Of a stretch of DNA of 64,000 nt, positions 1 through 8,600 are shown one piece after another (position 1 is the first letter of the stretch; each line of letters opens with the position of its first letter). The translations under genes and the position numbers were made by a program. Under the pieces are notes generated by a model that was given only the letters and a program-made list of their open reading frames with translations, had not been told where the DNA came from and ran no database searches. The stretch comes from Nocardioides sp. GY 10127 (GTDB lineage: Bacteria > Actinomycetota > Actinomycetes > Propionibacteriales > Nocardioidaceae), in the NCBI RefSeq assembly GCF_004919085.1, contig NZ_STGL01000003.1, forward strand, positions 124,001 to 188,000, written 5' to 3'.

Positions 1-662
1 TCGAGCGGACGGTTCAGGAGCTCCGAGCCCAGCAGCCAGCCGGCGACGACGACCCCCAGCACCGTCCCGCCGACCCCACCGACCACCGGCACGAACCCGA
101 GCACGAACAGCCCGACCCCGACGGCCAGGCCGAGCCCCAGGAGCACGAGCGCGTCCCGTGCCGAGGCCCAGAAGCCGAGGCCGTCGCCCTCGGGCGGGTC
201 GCCCAGCAGCTCCTCGGTCGCCCGCCACACGCGCTCGTAGAACGGGTCGCCCAGCGTCAGGGTGAGCGCGGTGAAGGTGACGCTGAACAGAATCACCGTC
301 GCAGCCAGGACGACGAGCGCCAACCCGACCCGCAGCGCGCTGCGCAGCCCGGCGGCCCAGCCGTCGGCGAAGGGGGTCGCCCAGGCCACGAGGTCGCCGA
401 CCTCGAGCACCAGCCCGGTGAACAACCCGACCAGGAGCAGCAGGACCAGCAGCGCCGGGAGCATCCCCCGCAGCATCAGACCGGGTCGGCGCCGCCACAT
501 CGCGAACCCGCGGAGCAGGTGCCCCACGCCGTCCGCGAAGCCCACGGTGGAGCCGACGGCGGAGCCGAGCGCGGGGCCCACCCCGACAACCGGCCCGGAG
601 CCACGCCCCGCCCCCGGCCCAGGAAGCCCAGCACCCGGCCCGGGCACCGCTCCGCCCGCCAC
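1..662 (-). CDS. EI24-family (CysZ-like) membrane protein, C-terminus cut by window edge
   Basis: Reading the minus strand from a GTG at 662 gives an open frame to the window edge (about 220 residues). After a Gly/Pro/Ala-rich leader comes FADGVGHLLRGFAMWRRRPG, the typical opening of EI24-domain proteins, then three hydrophobic segments and the conserved TLGDPFYERVWRATEELLG loop. The family also includes the sulfate permease CysZ, but actinobacterial members are mostly uncharacterised. The start is uncertain: the GTG lies 10 bases after the stop of the upstream thioredoxin-like gene, which suggests coupling, but later GTG codons nearer the EI24 domain are possible. The C-terminus lies outside the window. 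Confidence 0.75.
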   Translation of the reverse strand, partial: MAGGAVPGPGAGLPGPGAGRGSGPVVGVGPALGSAVGSTVGFADGVGHLLRGFAMWRRRPGLMLRGMLPALLVLLLLVGLFTGLVLEVGDLVAWATPFADGWAAGLRSALRVGLALVVLAATVILFSVTFTALTLTLGDPFYERVWRATEELLGDPPEGDGLGFWASARDALVLLGLGLAVGVGLFVLGFVPVVGGVGGTVLGVVVAGWLLGSELLNRPL

Positions 663-672
663 GTCCAGACGC

Positions 673-1599
673 TCAGAACAGCGCGGAGGCGAGGTTCTGG
701 CGACCTCGCAGCACCCGCGGGTCGTCGTTGCCGACGGCGGCGAAGAGCGCCAGCAGGTGCTCGCGGGCCTTGGTGCGGTCGTCGCCGGCGGTGCGGCGGA
801 CGACGTCGACGAGCCGGTTGAAGGCGTCCTCGACGTGCCCGCCGAGCATGTCGAGGTCGGCGCAGAGGGTCTGGGCGTCGACGTCGGCCGGGTCGGCGGC
901 GGCAGCGGCGCGGGCCGCGTGGAGGTCGACCCCCCGGGTGCGCTGGAGCACCTTCGCCATGGCGAGTCCGGCGGCGGCCTCGGTGTCGGCCGGGTTGGCG
1001 GCGACGAGCTTCTCGTACTCGGCGACGGCCGCGTCCACGTCCCCGGAGCCGAGGGCGTCCTGGGCGGCGGCGTACCGCGGGTCCACGACCTCCTCCTCGC
1101 CGTCGGCGGCCTGCGGGTGCCGCGGCTGGTGTCGCCCGGTCATGCCGGCAGCGGTGAGCTGCTGGACGACCTGCTGGAGCATCTGGCGCAGCGAGTCGAT
1201 CGGCACCGCGTCCTGGAGCAGCGGCTGCGGGCGCCCGTCGATGATCGCCACCACGAACGGGATCGACGGCACCTGCACCATCTGCGCGATCTGCGGGGCG
1301 GCGTCGACGTCGACGAGGCCGACGAGCACCCGGCCCTCGAGCTCGTCACCGACGACGGCGAGGTCCGCGGCGAGCTGGCTCGACTCCGGCATCCGCGAGG
1401 GCGAGTGGAAGGCGAGCAGCACGGGCGCCGTCATCGACGCCTCGACGACCTGCTGGACGTTGGCCTCGTCGACCTCGATCGCGTAGGAGTGCCCCGACCC
1501 GGAGGACGCGGGCGCACCACCGGCGGGGGCCGACGGAGCCGGCGCCTTCAGCGCGGACAGGTCGATGGCACCGGGACGGGAGAACGGCTGCTGCGTCAT
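673..1599 (-). CDS. Thioredoxin-fold plus TPR-like protein (YbbN/CnoX type) lacking the CxxC motif
   Basis: The 308-residue product has a low-complexity Pro/Ala leader (about residues 15-37), a thioredoxin-like domain (about 38-150) and helical TPR-like repeats (about 170-305). The domain layout matches the YbbN/CnoX co-chaperone family, which binds unfolded clients and hands them to chaperones. At the place where thioredoxins carry WCGPC the sequence reads FHSPSRMPES, so there is no redox cysteine pair. The cis-proline region VQVPSIPFVV is retained. A disulfide reductase role is therefore unlikely, and a holdase or scaffold role is inferred. The gene probably shares a transcript with the EI24 gene downstream. 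Confidence 0.8.
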   Translation of the reverse strand: MTQQPFSRPGAIDLSALKAPAPSAPAGGAPASSGSGHSYAIEVDEANVQQVVEASMTAPVLLAFHSPSRMPESSQLAADLAVVGDELEGRVLVGLVDVDAAPQIAQMVQVPSIPFVVAIIDGRPQPLLQDAVPIDSLRQMLQQVVQQLTAAGMTGRHQPRHPQAADGEEEVVDPRYAAAQDALGSGDVDAAVAEYEKLVAANPADTEAAAGLAMAKVLQRTRGVDLHAARAAAAADPADVDAQTLCADLDMLGGHVEDAFNRLVDVVRRTAGDDRTKAREHLLALFAAVGNDDPRVLRGRQNLASALF

Positions 1600-1675
1600 G
1601 GCGCCATCCTAGGGACGGCGCGGCGCCCCGCCACGCCCCGGTCAGGGGAGGGACGGGGCGCGGCGCCTCGTTCCG

Positions 1676-1693
1676 GGCCGCCCGCGGGCGGCC
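1676..1693. terminator. Perfect 18-base GC palindrome, possible terminator
   Basis: GGCCGCCCGCGGGCGGCC is self-complementary and lies 16 bases beyond the stop of the minus-strand CoA-transferase gene. There is no T tract, which is common for terminators in GC-rich actinobacteria. A chance GC palindrome cannot be excluded. Confidence 0.35.
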
Positions 1694-1708
1694 GTCGGCT
1701 GCGCAGGG

Positions 1709-2959
1709 TCAGTTCGGCACCGGCGAGTCGGCCGGCAGCAGCCCCAGCGCGATGGCCTCCTCGGTGAGCTCCTCGCGCACCTTGGGGTGCGCGGCGTGGG
1801 CGATGAGGTTCCACGCCTGCTGGTTCTGCGAGCGGCCGAAGACCTCCGCCACCCCGTTCTCGGTGATGACGGCGCTGACCTGGAAGGAGGTCACCGGCTC
1901 GTCGACCAGCGGGACGATCGTGGAGACGTGCGCCTTGGGGTGCCACGACTTCAGGGCGAGCAGCGCCTGCCCACCCGGGCTGTGGAGCGCGCCGACGATG
2001 AAGTCGGTCTGGCCGCCGAACCCCGAGTGGATGCGGGTGCTCAGGCGCGAGGCGTTGGCCTGGCCGAAGAGGTCCACCTGCAGCGCGGTGTTGACGCTGA
2101 CCATCTTCGGGTTCTTCGAGATCAGGCCCGGGTCGTTGGACGTCTCGGTGCGGATCATGTGCACCCGCGGGTTGTCGTCGACCCAGTCGAGCAGCTCGGC
2201 GGAACCGAAGAGGAAGGACGCCTGCACGGGGACGTCGGGGTCGAGCGCGCCGGCCTTCTCCAGGGCCAGCACGGAGTCGGAGAACATCTCGGTCCACACG
2301 CGCAGCCCGCGCCGGTCGGCCAGGCCCCGCAGCGCGGCGTCGGGCACGGCGCCGATGCCGGCCTGGAGCGTCGAGCCGTCGGTGACGCGGGCGGCGACCA
2401 GGCCGCCGATGAGGCGGGACTCGTCGTCGAGCGGGATCTCGGGGGCCAGCGGCACCGCGTCGTCCGCCTCGATCACGAGGTCGACCTGGTCGAGGTCGAG
2501 CAGGGCGTCGCCCGTCGTCCACGGGACGTTGTCGTTGGCCTGGACGACCACCTTGCCGCCGCGGGCCTTGCAGGCCTCGATGGCGGCCGGCAGGACGTTG
2601 ACCTCGACGCCGAGCGAGACCTGCCCGTTGCGCGGCTTGGTGGTGTGCAGCAGCACCAGGTCGGGCACCAGGGTCGTCTTGAGCACCAGCGGCACCAGCG
2701 ACAGCCGGGCCGGCACGTAGCGCAGCCGCGGGCTCTTGCGCTGGCCGGCGCCCACGAAGCAGCTCTCCAGGATCACCCCCTCGTGGTCGGGCAGGCCCTT
2801 CTGGCCGTTGAGGGCCCAGAGCTTGTACGGGCGACCCGCGGAGGTCATCGCCTCGTCCAGCAGGCCCAGCGCGTACCAGGGCGTGGCGTGGTTACCGGTG
2901 ACCACCACGCGGGGGTTCTTCGGAAGGTCGGACAGCAGTGTCGTCAGGTCCACGTCCAT
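1709..2959 (-). CDS. Acetyl-CoA hydrolase/transferase family protein (CoA-transferase)
   Basis: The 416-residue protein belongs to the family containing acetyl-CoA hydrolase, succinyl-CoA:acetate CoA-transferase and 4-hydroxybutyrate CoA-transferase. These enzymes move CoA between carboxylic acids through a glutamyl-CoA intermediate. The likely catalytic Glu is E224 in VWTEMFSDS, and the conserved glycine-rich stretch GFGGQTDFIVGA follows near the C-terminus. The length fits the short 4-hydroxybutyrate-type branch better than the roughly 500-residue acetyl-CoA hydrolases. No obvious Shine-Dalgarno sequence precedes the ATG. Its position near meaB, thiolase and epimerase genes fits C3/C4 acyl-CoA metabolism, but the substrates cannot be read from sequence. 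Confidence 0.85.
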   Translation of the reverse strand: MDVDLTTLLSDLPKNPRVVVTGNHATPWYALGLLDEAMTSAGRPYKLWALNGQKGLPDHEGVILESCFVGAGQRKSPRLRYVPARLSLVPLVLKTTLVPDLVLLHTTKPRNGQVSLGVEVNVLPAAIEACKARGGKVVVQANDNVPWTTGDALLDLDQVDLVIEADDAVPLAPEIPLDDESRLIGGLVAARVTDGSTLQAGIGAVPDAALRGLADRRGLRVWTEMFSDSVLALEKAGALDPDVPVQASFLFGSAELLDWVDDNPRVHMIRTETSNDPGLISKNPKMVSVNTALQVDLFGQANASRLSTRIHSGFGGQTDFIVGALHSPGGQALLALKSWHPKAHVSTIVPLVDEPVTSFQVSAVITENGVAEVFGRSQNQQAWNLIAHAAHPKVREELTEEAIALGLLPADSPVPN

Positions 2960-3155
2960 GATTGGACACCCGCCGGATCACCCCCCGCCAGGGGACCTCA
3001 GTCCCTGTCCCGTGAGATCCGCGTCTCGTCGCCCGCAGGCGGGCCCAAGAGCGGCACCTAGGCCTCTGACCAGGGAGGACGGAGGTCCCGACCGAGAGGT
3101 CGAGGGGCCCGACCCGGAGTGGACGGACGCCGGACGGGCGCCGGACCGACGCCGG

Positions 3156-3677
3156 TCAGCCGACCCGCGGCCCGCGCAGGCCGGCGCGCTGGACGACGCC
3201 CTGGATGACCAGGTCGCGCTCGTCGGGGCGGCCGACGAAGCGCACGTCCCGCAGCCCCTGCTCCTGGGCGGCGGACTCGAAGACGAAGTGGCCGTAGCCC
3301 AGCAGCCGACCCAGCAGCGGCTTGGTGACGGAGATGTCGAGGATGCGGGTCAGCGGCATGGTGGAGAGCTTGCGGTTGACCACCCCGTGCACCCGGAACA
3401 CCCTCATGTTCGTGATGACGAAGCGGTCCACGCGCACCGACATCACGCCCCACGTGACGCGCACGGCGAGCACGAGCACCACGAGGAGGGGCAGCCAGGC
3501 GATGTCGACCGGGAGGAAGGGGGTGACGCAGAGCAGCGCGACGCCCGCGGCACCCTCGAGGAAGGGACGGGTGAGGGCGGCCCAGTGCTTGCCGACCTCG
3601 TCCACGATCACCTCGCCCTCCTCACGCAGGAGGTGGCGCGAGATGCGCGGGTCGGAGAGCGAGCTCAGGAGCCCCAC
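3156..3677 (-). CDS. PH (YdbS/bPH2-like) domain membrane protein
   Basis: The 173-residue product has a short cytoplasmic N-terminus, two adjacent hydrophobic segments (about residues 42-75) and a C-terminal bacterial PH-like region containing VDRFVITNMRVFRV and MPLTRILDISVTKPLLGRLLGYG. This is the usual pattern of the YdbS-like bPH2 family of small membrane proteins, whose function is unknown. No enzyme motif is visible. It is followed on the same strand by EI24-, thioredoxin-like and CoA-transferase genes, and a 51-codon membrane peptide gene lies just upstream. Confidence 0.8.
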   Translation of the reverse strand: MGLLSSLSDPRISRHLLREEGEVIVDEVGKHWAALTRPFLEGAAGVALLCVTPFLPVDIAWLPLLVVLVLAVRVTWGVMSVRVDRFVITNMRVFRVHGVVNRKLSTMPLTRILDISVTKPLLGRLLGYGHFVFESAAQEQGLRDVRFVGRPDERDLVIQGVVQRAGLRGPRVG

Positions 3678-3705
3678 GGCCGCTCCTCGGTTCGGGCGGG
3701 CCGGA

Positions 3706-3861
3706 TCAGCTCGCGAAGCCGTTGATGACGGTGACCAGGGACGCGAAGAACGACCCGACCATCCCGACGACGGCGTGGACGGAGCTGGCGAACGTCTCGG
3801 GGCTGGTGACGACCCAGAAGACGAGGAACAGGACCACCACCCAGGGCAGCAGCTTCTTCAC
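3706..3861 (-). CDS. Small 51-residue membrane protein
   Basis: Translation from GTG at 3861 gives a 51-residue peptide starting MKKLLPWVVVLFLVFWVV and ending VTVINGFAS. An AGGA element lies about 9 bases before the start. The first half is one strong transmembrane helix with a positively charged start, and the second half is a milder amphipathic segment. Similar small single-span proteins occur widely in actinobacteria without a known role. It lies between meaB and the PH-domain gene, all on the minus strand. The functional call is limited to membrane peptide. Confidence 0.6.
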   Translation of the reverse strand: MKKLLPWVVVLFLVFWVVTSPETFASSVHAVVGMVGSFFASLVTVINGFAS

Positions 3862-3968
3862 GGCAATCAGTCCTCAGCGTTCTCGAACAGGGAACGGGTT
3901 ATCTGTACCAGTCCGCGCCGCACGCCGGTCCGAGGCGCGCCGCGCGAGCGGCAGGCTGCCTCCCGCGC

Positions 3969-4955
3969 TCACCCGTCCTGGGGACGCCCCTGCACCAGCG
4001 CGTCCGCCGCCGTGTGGACGCCGAGCCGGCCGGCCGCGACCTCCCGGGCCAGCGCGTCCAGGCGGTCGCTGCCGCCCAGGTCCGCCCAGCGGCGGCGCAG
4101 CTCGGCCACGGCGACCGCCTCCACCTCGGCCCGCGCCCGGGCCAACCGGCGGCGGCCCAGCGCGCCGGTCGCCACCGACCACTCCCGGTGCGCGGCCAGG
4201 GCGTCCAGGACGTCGTCCACCCCCTCGGCCCGGGAGGCGACCGTGCTCACGACCGGCGGCTCCCACTCGCCCGCGCCGCGCTCGGCCATCGACAGCGCGC
4301 CGCGCAGCTCCCGCCGCAGCCGACCGGCGCCCTCGGCGTCCGCCTTGTTGACGACGTAGACGTCCCCGACCTCGAGGATGCCGGCCTTGGCCGCCTGGAT
4401 GCCGTCACCCATGCCGGGCGCGAGCAGCACCACGGTCGTGTCGGCGAGCCCCGCGACCTCGACCTCGCTCTGACCGACCCCGACGGTCTCGACGAGGACG
4501 ACGTCGAAGCCGGCCGCGTCGAGGACCCGGACCGCCTGGGGCGTCGCGGCGGAGAGCCCGCCGAGGTGCCCCCGGGAGGCCATGGACCGGATGAGCACCC
4601 CGGGGTCGCCGGCGTGGTGCTCCATCCGGATGCGGTCGCCGAGCAGCGCGCCCCCGGAGAACGGGGAGCTGGGGTCGACGGCGAGGACGCCGACGGTGCG
4701 GCCCCGGGCGCGCAGGGCCGTGATGAGCGCGTTCGTGCTGGTCGACTTGCCGACGCCGGGGGCGCCGGTGAGCCCGACGACCTGGGCGTGACCGGTGTGC
4801 GGAGCCAGGAGCGTCATCGCCCCGCGCAGGTGCGCGGAGTCGGACTCCACGAGGGAGAGCAGGCGCGCCACGGCGCGGACCTGGCCGGCGCGGGCGCGCT
4901 CGACCAGGTCCGCGACGTCGACGTCCCGGCGCCCGGCCTCAGGCCTGCGGGACAC
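3969..4955 (-). CDS. meaB: MeaB, G-protein chaperone of B12-dependent acyl-CoA mutases
   Basis: The 328-residue protein is a MeaB/ArgK-type P-loop GTPase. It shows the Walker A motif GAPGVGKST (about residues 64-72), the switch-like stretch [28 protein letters not shown] and the base-specificity motif NKAD. MeaB proteins gate adenosylcobalamin loading and protect methylmalonyl- or ethylmalonyl-CoA mutase from inactivation. The start overlaps the 3' end of the upstream acetyltransferase by 17 bases, so the two are probably translationally coupled. Its likely client here is the mutase encoded at 37045-39090, since no classical two-subunit methylmalonyl-CoA mutase lies in the window. Confidence 0.93.
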   Translation of the reverse strand: MSRRPEAGRRDVDVADLVERARAGQVRAVARLLSLVESDSAHLRGAMTLLAPHTGHAQVVGLTGAPGVGKSTSTNALITALRARGRTVGVLAVDPSSPFSGGALLGDRIRMEHHAGDPGVLIRSMASRGHLGGLSAATPQAVRVLDAAGFDVVLVETVGVGQSEVEVAGLADTTVVLLAPGMGDGIQAAKAGILEVGDVYVVNKADAEGAGRLRRELRGALSMAERGAGEWEPPVVSTVASRAEGVDDVLDALAAHREWSVATGALGRRRLARARAEVEAVAVAELRRRWADLGGSDRLDALAREVAAGRLGVHTAADALVQGRPQDG

Positions 4956-6129
4956 GCACGATCAGGGCGTCGCCCTGGCCGCCGCCGCCGCAGAGCGCGG
5001 CCGCGCCGACGCCGCCGCCGCGACGCTTGAGCTCCAGGGCGAGGTGCAGCACGATCCGGGCACCCGACATGCCGACGGGGTGGCCGAGGGCGATGGCGCC
5101 GCCGTTGACGTTGACCTTCGCCGGGTCCAGGCCGAGCGCGCGGGTGGACTCCAGGCCGACGGCCGCGAAGGCCTCGTTGAACTCGACCAGGTCGAGGTCG
5201 GTGGGCTCGATGCCCTCCTTGGCGCAGGCCTTGGCGGTGGCGTTGGCGGGCTGCATCTGGAGGCTGGAGTCGGGGCCGGCGACCATGCCGTGGGCACCGA
5301 TCTCGCAGAGCCACTCCAGGCCCAGCTCCTCCGCCTTGTCCTTGCTCATCACCACGACGGCGCAGGCCCCGTCGGAGATCTGCGAGGCCGAGCCCGCCGT
5401 GATCGTGCCCTCGCGGGAGAACGCCGGGCGCAGGCGGCCCAGGGACTCCGCGGTGGTGTCGCCGCGGACGCCCTCGTCGACGGAGACGACCACCGGGTCG
5501 CCCTTGCGCTGCGGGATGGACACCGGGACGATCTCGTCGTCGAACAGGCCGTTCTTCTGCGCCGCCGCCGCCTTCTGGTGGCTCTCCGCGGCGAACGCGT
5601 CCTGCTCCTCGCGGGTCAGCTGGACGCCCTCGGCGTTGACCGCCTCGGTGAGGCCGCCCATCGCCTGCTGGGTGAGCTGGTCGTAGAGCGCGTCGTAGGC
5701 CATCGAGTCGACCAGCGTGGTGTCGCCGTACTTGAAGCCGGAGCGGGACTTCGGCAGCAGGTGCGGGGCGAGGGTCATCGACTCCATGCCGCCGGCCACC
5801 ACGATCTCGGCCCCGCCGGCACGCACCAGCTGGTCGGCGAACGCGATGGCGTTGATGCCGGACAGGCACACCTTGTTGATGGTGATCGACGGGACCGCCG
5901 GGGGCAGCCCCCCGGCGAGGCCCGCGCTGCGGGCCGGGTTCTGGCCGGCGCCGGCCTGGATGACCTGGCCCATGACGAGGTAGTCGACCTGGTCGCCGGA
6001 GACGCCCGCCTTCTCCAGGGCGCCGGCGATCGCCACGCCGCCCAGGTCGGCGGCCGTGAGGGACGAGAGGCCGCCGAGGAGGCGGCCGATCGGGGTGCGG
6101 GCACCGGCGACGATGACGGATGCGGACAT
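4939..6129 (-). CDS. Acetyl-CoA C-acetyltransferase (thiolase)
   Basis: The start is ATG at 6129 ([18 protein letters not shown]), preceded by a strong AGGAGGAA ribosome-binding site; an upstream in-frame extension has no such support. The 396-residue product is a thiolase with nucleophilic Cys88 in [10 protein letters not shown], the [16 protein letters not shown] histidine motif and the C-terminal catalytic CGGGGQGDA. It condenses two acetyl-CoA to acetoacetyl-CoA, the entry step of both polyhydroxybutyrate synthesis and the ethylmalonyl-CoA pathway, or runs in the reverse direction in beta-oxidation. It is divergent from the epimerase gene and followed by meaB, which favours the ethylmalonyl-CoA role. 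Confidence 0.92.
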   Translation of the reverse strand: MSASVIVAGARTPIGRLLGGLSSLTAADLGGVAIAGALEKAGVSGDQVDYLVMGQVIQAGAGQNPARSAGLAGGLPPAVPSITINKVCLSGINAIAFADQLVRAGGAEIVVAGGMESMTLAPHLLPKSRSGFKYGDTTLVDSMAYDALYDQLTQQAMGGLTEAVNAEGVQLTREEQDAFAAESHQKAAAAQKNGLFDDEIVPVSIPQRKGDPVVVSVDEGVRGDTTAESLGRLRPAFSREGTITAGSASQISDGACAVVVMSKDKAEELGLEWLCEIGAHGMVAGPDSSLQMQPANATAKACAKEGIEPTDLDLVEFNEAFAAVGLESTRALGLDPAKVNVNGGAIALGHPVGMSGARIVLHLALELKRRGGGVGAAALCGGGGQGDALIVRVPQA

Positions 6130-6233
6130 GGTTCCTCCTGCTGCAGGACGGGGGCGTCGACCGGGCGCGGCCGACCCCTTCGCGAGGCTACCCACGCTCT
6201 CGCGCGGGCGCACGGGCCACCACCGACCTCGGC

Positions 6234-6247
6234 GTGGCACACGTCAC
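6234..6247. promoter_or_regulatory. GTGGC-ACAC-GTCAC near-palindrome between thiolase and epimerase genes
   Basis: In the 171-base divergent intergenic region, GTGGCACACGTCAC forms a dyad with one mismatch. A perfect version of the same shape (GTGAC-CTGT-GTCAC) precedes the 3-hydroxyacyl-CoA dehydrogenase gene. A shared operator is possible but rests on only two similar sites. Confidence 0.3.
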
Positions 6248-6300
6248 AGACTGACCAAGGACCGTTGCCAGCGGGTTGCGGCGCGACGAGCATCGGGGCC

Positions 6301-6768
6301 ATGACCGACAGCGCCACCGACCTGACCCCCGGCTCCATCCTCACCGGCTCGCTCTTCACCGCCATCGACCACGTCGGCATGGCCGTGCCGGACCTCGACG
6401 CCGCCATCGCCTTCTACCGCGACGTCTACGGCATGGAGCTCAAGCACGAGGAGACCAACGAGGAGCAGGGCGTCCGCGAGGCCATGATGGCCGTCGGCGA
6501 CTCCGGTTCCTGCGTGCAGCTGCTCGCCCCGCTGAACGAGTCCTCCACCATCGCCAAGTTCATCGACCGCAACGGCGTCGGCTGCCAGCAGATCGCCTAC
6601 CGCGTCACCGACGTCGAGGCGGTCTCCGCCGAGCTGCGGGCGCGCGGGATGCGGCTGCTCTACGACGCCCCGCGCCGCGGCACGAGCGACTCCCGGATCA
6701 ACTTCGTGCACCCCAAGGACGCCGGCGGCATCCTCGTCGAGCTCGTGGAGCCCGCCGCCGCGCACTGA
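6301..6768 (+). CDS. mce: Methylmalonyl-CoA epimerase
   Basis: The 155-residue protein is a VOC-fold epimerase. It shows the opening TAIDHVGMAVPDLDAAIAFY with the metal-ligand His, the central region GCQQIAYRV, and the closing NFVHPKDAGGILVELVEP with a further metal-binding Glu. It interconverts (2R)- and (2S)-methylmalonyl-CoA and, in the ethylmalonyl-CoA pathway, also epimerises ethylmalonyl-CoA. ATG at 6301 is chosen because it directly precedes the conserved domain after a short leader; the ribosome-binding site is weak. It is divergent from the thiolase and meaB genes. Confidence 0.93.
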   Translation: MTDSATDLTPGSILTGSLFTAIDHVGMAVPDLDAAIAFYRDVYGMELKHEETNEEQGVREAMMAVGDSGSCVQLLAPLNESSTIAKFIDRNGVGCQQIAYRVTDVEAVSAELRARGMRLLYDAPRRGTSDSRINFVHPKDAGGILVELVEPAAAH

Positions 6769-6813
6769 CGCGCTCCCCCGTCGGGCCCGACAGCCCGCCC
6801 GGAAGCCACGTTC

Positions 6814-6852
6814 GGGGTGGATGCGGTGCACCCGGTGCACCGCATCCACCCC
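6814..6852. terminator. Strong hairpin with perfect 18-bp arms, probably bidirectional terminator
   Basis: GGGGTGGATGCGGTGCAC, a CCG loop, and its exact reverse complement occupy these positions. The hairpin lies 45 bases after the epimerase stop and 56 bases after the stop of the convergent LuxR-type regulator, so it can end both transcripts. Confidence 0.85.
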
Positions 6853-6873
6853 GTTGTCGCGCTTGCCCGCTCC

Positions 6874-6919
6874 CGCTCAGATCCGCCCCCGCTGAGGTCC
6901 GCCCCCGCTCAGATCCAGC
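6874..6919. repeat. Three imperfect 16-base tandem repeats over a stop codon
   Basis: Three copies of CGCTCAGATCCGCCCC or close variants start at 6874, 6890 and 6906. The last copy contains the stop codon of the minus-strand response regulator gene, so the repeats look like short duplications of the gene end into its 3' region. Confidence 0.6.
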
Positions 6920-7532
6920 CGCGGTCGCGCGCTACCCGGGCGGCCTCCACCCGCGTCGTGGTGGACGTCTTGCCGATCGCGGCCGAGAGGTGGTTGCGCA
7001 CGGTCCCGCCCGAGAGGTGCAGGGCCGCCGCGATGCTCGCCACCGGCGCCCCGTCCAGCGCGAGCCGCAGGACGTCGGCCTCCCGCTCGGTCAGCGGGCT
7101 CGGCCCGTCCAGCAGGGAGGCCGTCGCCAGGTCCGGGTCGACCACCCGCAGCCCGGCGTGCACCCGGCGCACCGCGTCGGCCAGCTCGCCGGCGGGGGTG
7201 TCCTTCACGACGAACCCGCTCGCCCCGGCCTCGAGCGCGCGTCGCAGGTAGCCCGGCCGCCCGAACGTCGTCACCACCAGCACCCGGGGGCCGGTCGGCC
7301 GCGCCGGTCCGCGGGCCACCAGCCGGCACGCCTCGATGCCGTCGAGCCCGGGCATCTCGATGTCAAGGAGGCACACGTCGGGGGCGTGCGCCTCGACGGC
7401 CGCGGCCACCTCGTCGCCGCGGCCCACCTGGGCCACGACCTCGAGGTCGCCCTCCAGACCGAGCAGCGTGGCCAGCGCGCCGCGCACCAGGGCCTGGTCG
7501 TCGGCCAGCAGCAGCCTGATCACGTCGCTCAC
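6909..7532 (-). CDS. NarL/LuxR-family response regulator (DesR-like)
   Basis: The start is a GTG at 7532 that overlaps the stop of the upstream kinase gene as GTGA. The 207-residue product has a receiver domain with acidic pair D11/D12 and phosphoacceptor D57 in VCLLDIEMPGLDG, then a C-terminal LuxR-type helix-turn-helix (SPLTEREADVLRLALDG, GTVRNHLSAAIGK). It is the cognate partner of the DesK-type kinase encoded immediately before it. The ABC exporter genes upstream in the same transcript are the likely targets, possibly through the dyad at 10519-10537. Confidence 0.92.
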   Translation of the reverse strand: MSDVIRLLLADDQALVRGALATLLGLEGDLEVVAQVGRGDEVAAAVEAHAPDVCLLDIEMPGLDGIEACRLVARGPARPTGPRVLVVTTFGRPGYLRRALEAGASGFVVKDTPAGELADAVRRVHAGLRVVDPDLATASLLDGPSPLTEREADVLRLALDGAPVASIAAALHLSGGTVRNHLSAAIGKTSTTTRVEAARVARDRGWI

Positions 7533-8569
7533 CACGACACCTCCAGCACGGTGCCCCCACCGGGGGCGTCGGCGACCTCCAGCAGGCCGCCCGTGGCCGC
7601 CACCCGCTCGCGCAGGCCCCGCAGCCCGTTGCCGGGCGCGCTGCCGGCCAGCCCGACGCCGTCGTCCGCCACCCGCAGCCCGGAGGGGTGCAGCTCCACC
7701 GCGCACGCGCGCGCCTCGGCGTGCCGCACGACGTTGGTCACCGCCTCCCGCACCGCCCAGGCCGCGGCCGGGCGCCGGCGCGGGTCGAGCGCCGAGCCGT
7801 CCGCCGGCACGTCCGCCCGGACGCCGGCCGCCTCGAGGGCCGTCCGGGCCGCGGCCAGCTCCTGGTCCAGGTCCGCGGCGCGCAGCCCGGTCACGGTGCT
7901 GCGCACCTCGGCCAGCGCCTCGCGAGCCAGGTCGCGGAGCTCGGCGAGCTCCGCCCTGGCCCGGTCCGGGTCGGCGTCCACGAGCCGCTCCGCCAGCTCC
8001 GCCTTGAGCACCACGACCGTGAGGCTGTGACCGAGGACGTCGTGGACGTCGCGGGCCACCCGCTCGCGCTCGGCGGTGAGCGCGAGCTGCTGGGAGAGGT
8101 CGCGCGCGTGCGCAGCCGTGTCCCCGGCGAGCCGGCCGGCCGACGTCCCGGCCCCCGTCGCGACGACGATGAACGAGACCACCAGCCATCCCTCGTCGGG
8201 GTCCAGCACCCACGGGGCGACGAGCCCGAGGCCGACCAGGAACGGCCAGCGGAAGCACCACGGGCGCGGCAGCGTGAAGACGCCCAGGGCCACCAGGTAG
8301 GGCAGGTAGGAGACGTAGCCGAGGCCCAGCGGCCAGACCGCGACCGCGGCGAGCACCACCAGCCCGGCCAGCACCGCGCCCGAGCCACGGTCGCGCGACC
8401 CCAGGCCGAAGGAGCGCACGCCCCACAGGTAGAGGGCGGCGAAGGCGAGGACGTCGGCCAGCCCCACCACGCGGGTCAGCGGCGACCCGCTGCCCCACGC
8501 GTCCATGACCGGGAAGACGAGGAAGAGCAGCCAGACCGACCACAGGGCCCAGCCGTGGCGCGTGGTCAC
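7529..8569 (-). CDS. DesK-type sensor histidine kinase (HisKA_3)
   Basis: GTG at 8569 opens a 346-residue protein with an N-terminal block of about five transmembrane segments (residues 7-145), a HisKA_3 dimerisation helix RVARDVHDVLGHSLTVVV with phosphoacceptor His176, and a HATPase domain (WAVREAVTNVVRHAEA, VADDGVGL). Kinases of this type sense membrane state or envelope stress and pair with NarL-family regulators. The start lies 32 bases after the ABC permease stop, and the 3' end overlaps the response regulator by four bases. The four genes from 10474 down to 6909 form one probable operon: ATPase, permease, kinase, regulator. Confidence 0.9.
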   Translation of the reverse strand: MTTRHGWALWSVWLLFLVFPVMDAWGSGSPLTRVVGLADVLAFAALYLWGVRSFGLGSRDRGSGAVLAGLVVLAAVAVWPLGLGYVSYLPYLVALGVFTLPRPWCFRWPFLVGLGLVAPWVLDPDEGWLVVSFIVVATGAGTSAGRLAGDTAAHARDLSQQLALTAERERVARDVHDVLGHSLTVVVLKAELAERLVDADPDRARAELAELRDLAREALAEVRSTVTGLRAADLDQELAAARTALEAAGVRADVPADGSALDPRRRPAAAWAVREAVTNVVRHAEARACAVELHPSGLRVADDGVGLAGSAPGNGLRGLRERVAATGGLLEVADAPGGGTVLEVSW

Positions 8570-8600
8570 CGGGCGCCGCCTCGCGCCCCGAGCGGGTCGC

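Noticed and set aside
262..1767. A 501-codon open frame on the plus strand
   Set aside because: It is antisense to the thioredoxin-like and EI24 genes, has Arg/Gly/Val-rich composition without any domain, and is explained by the scarcity of stop codons in GC-rich DNA.
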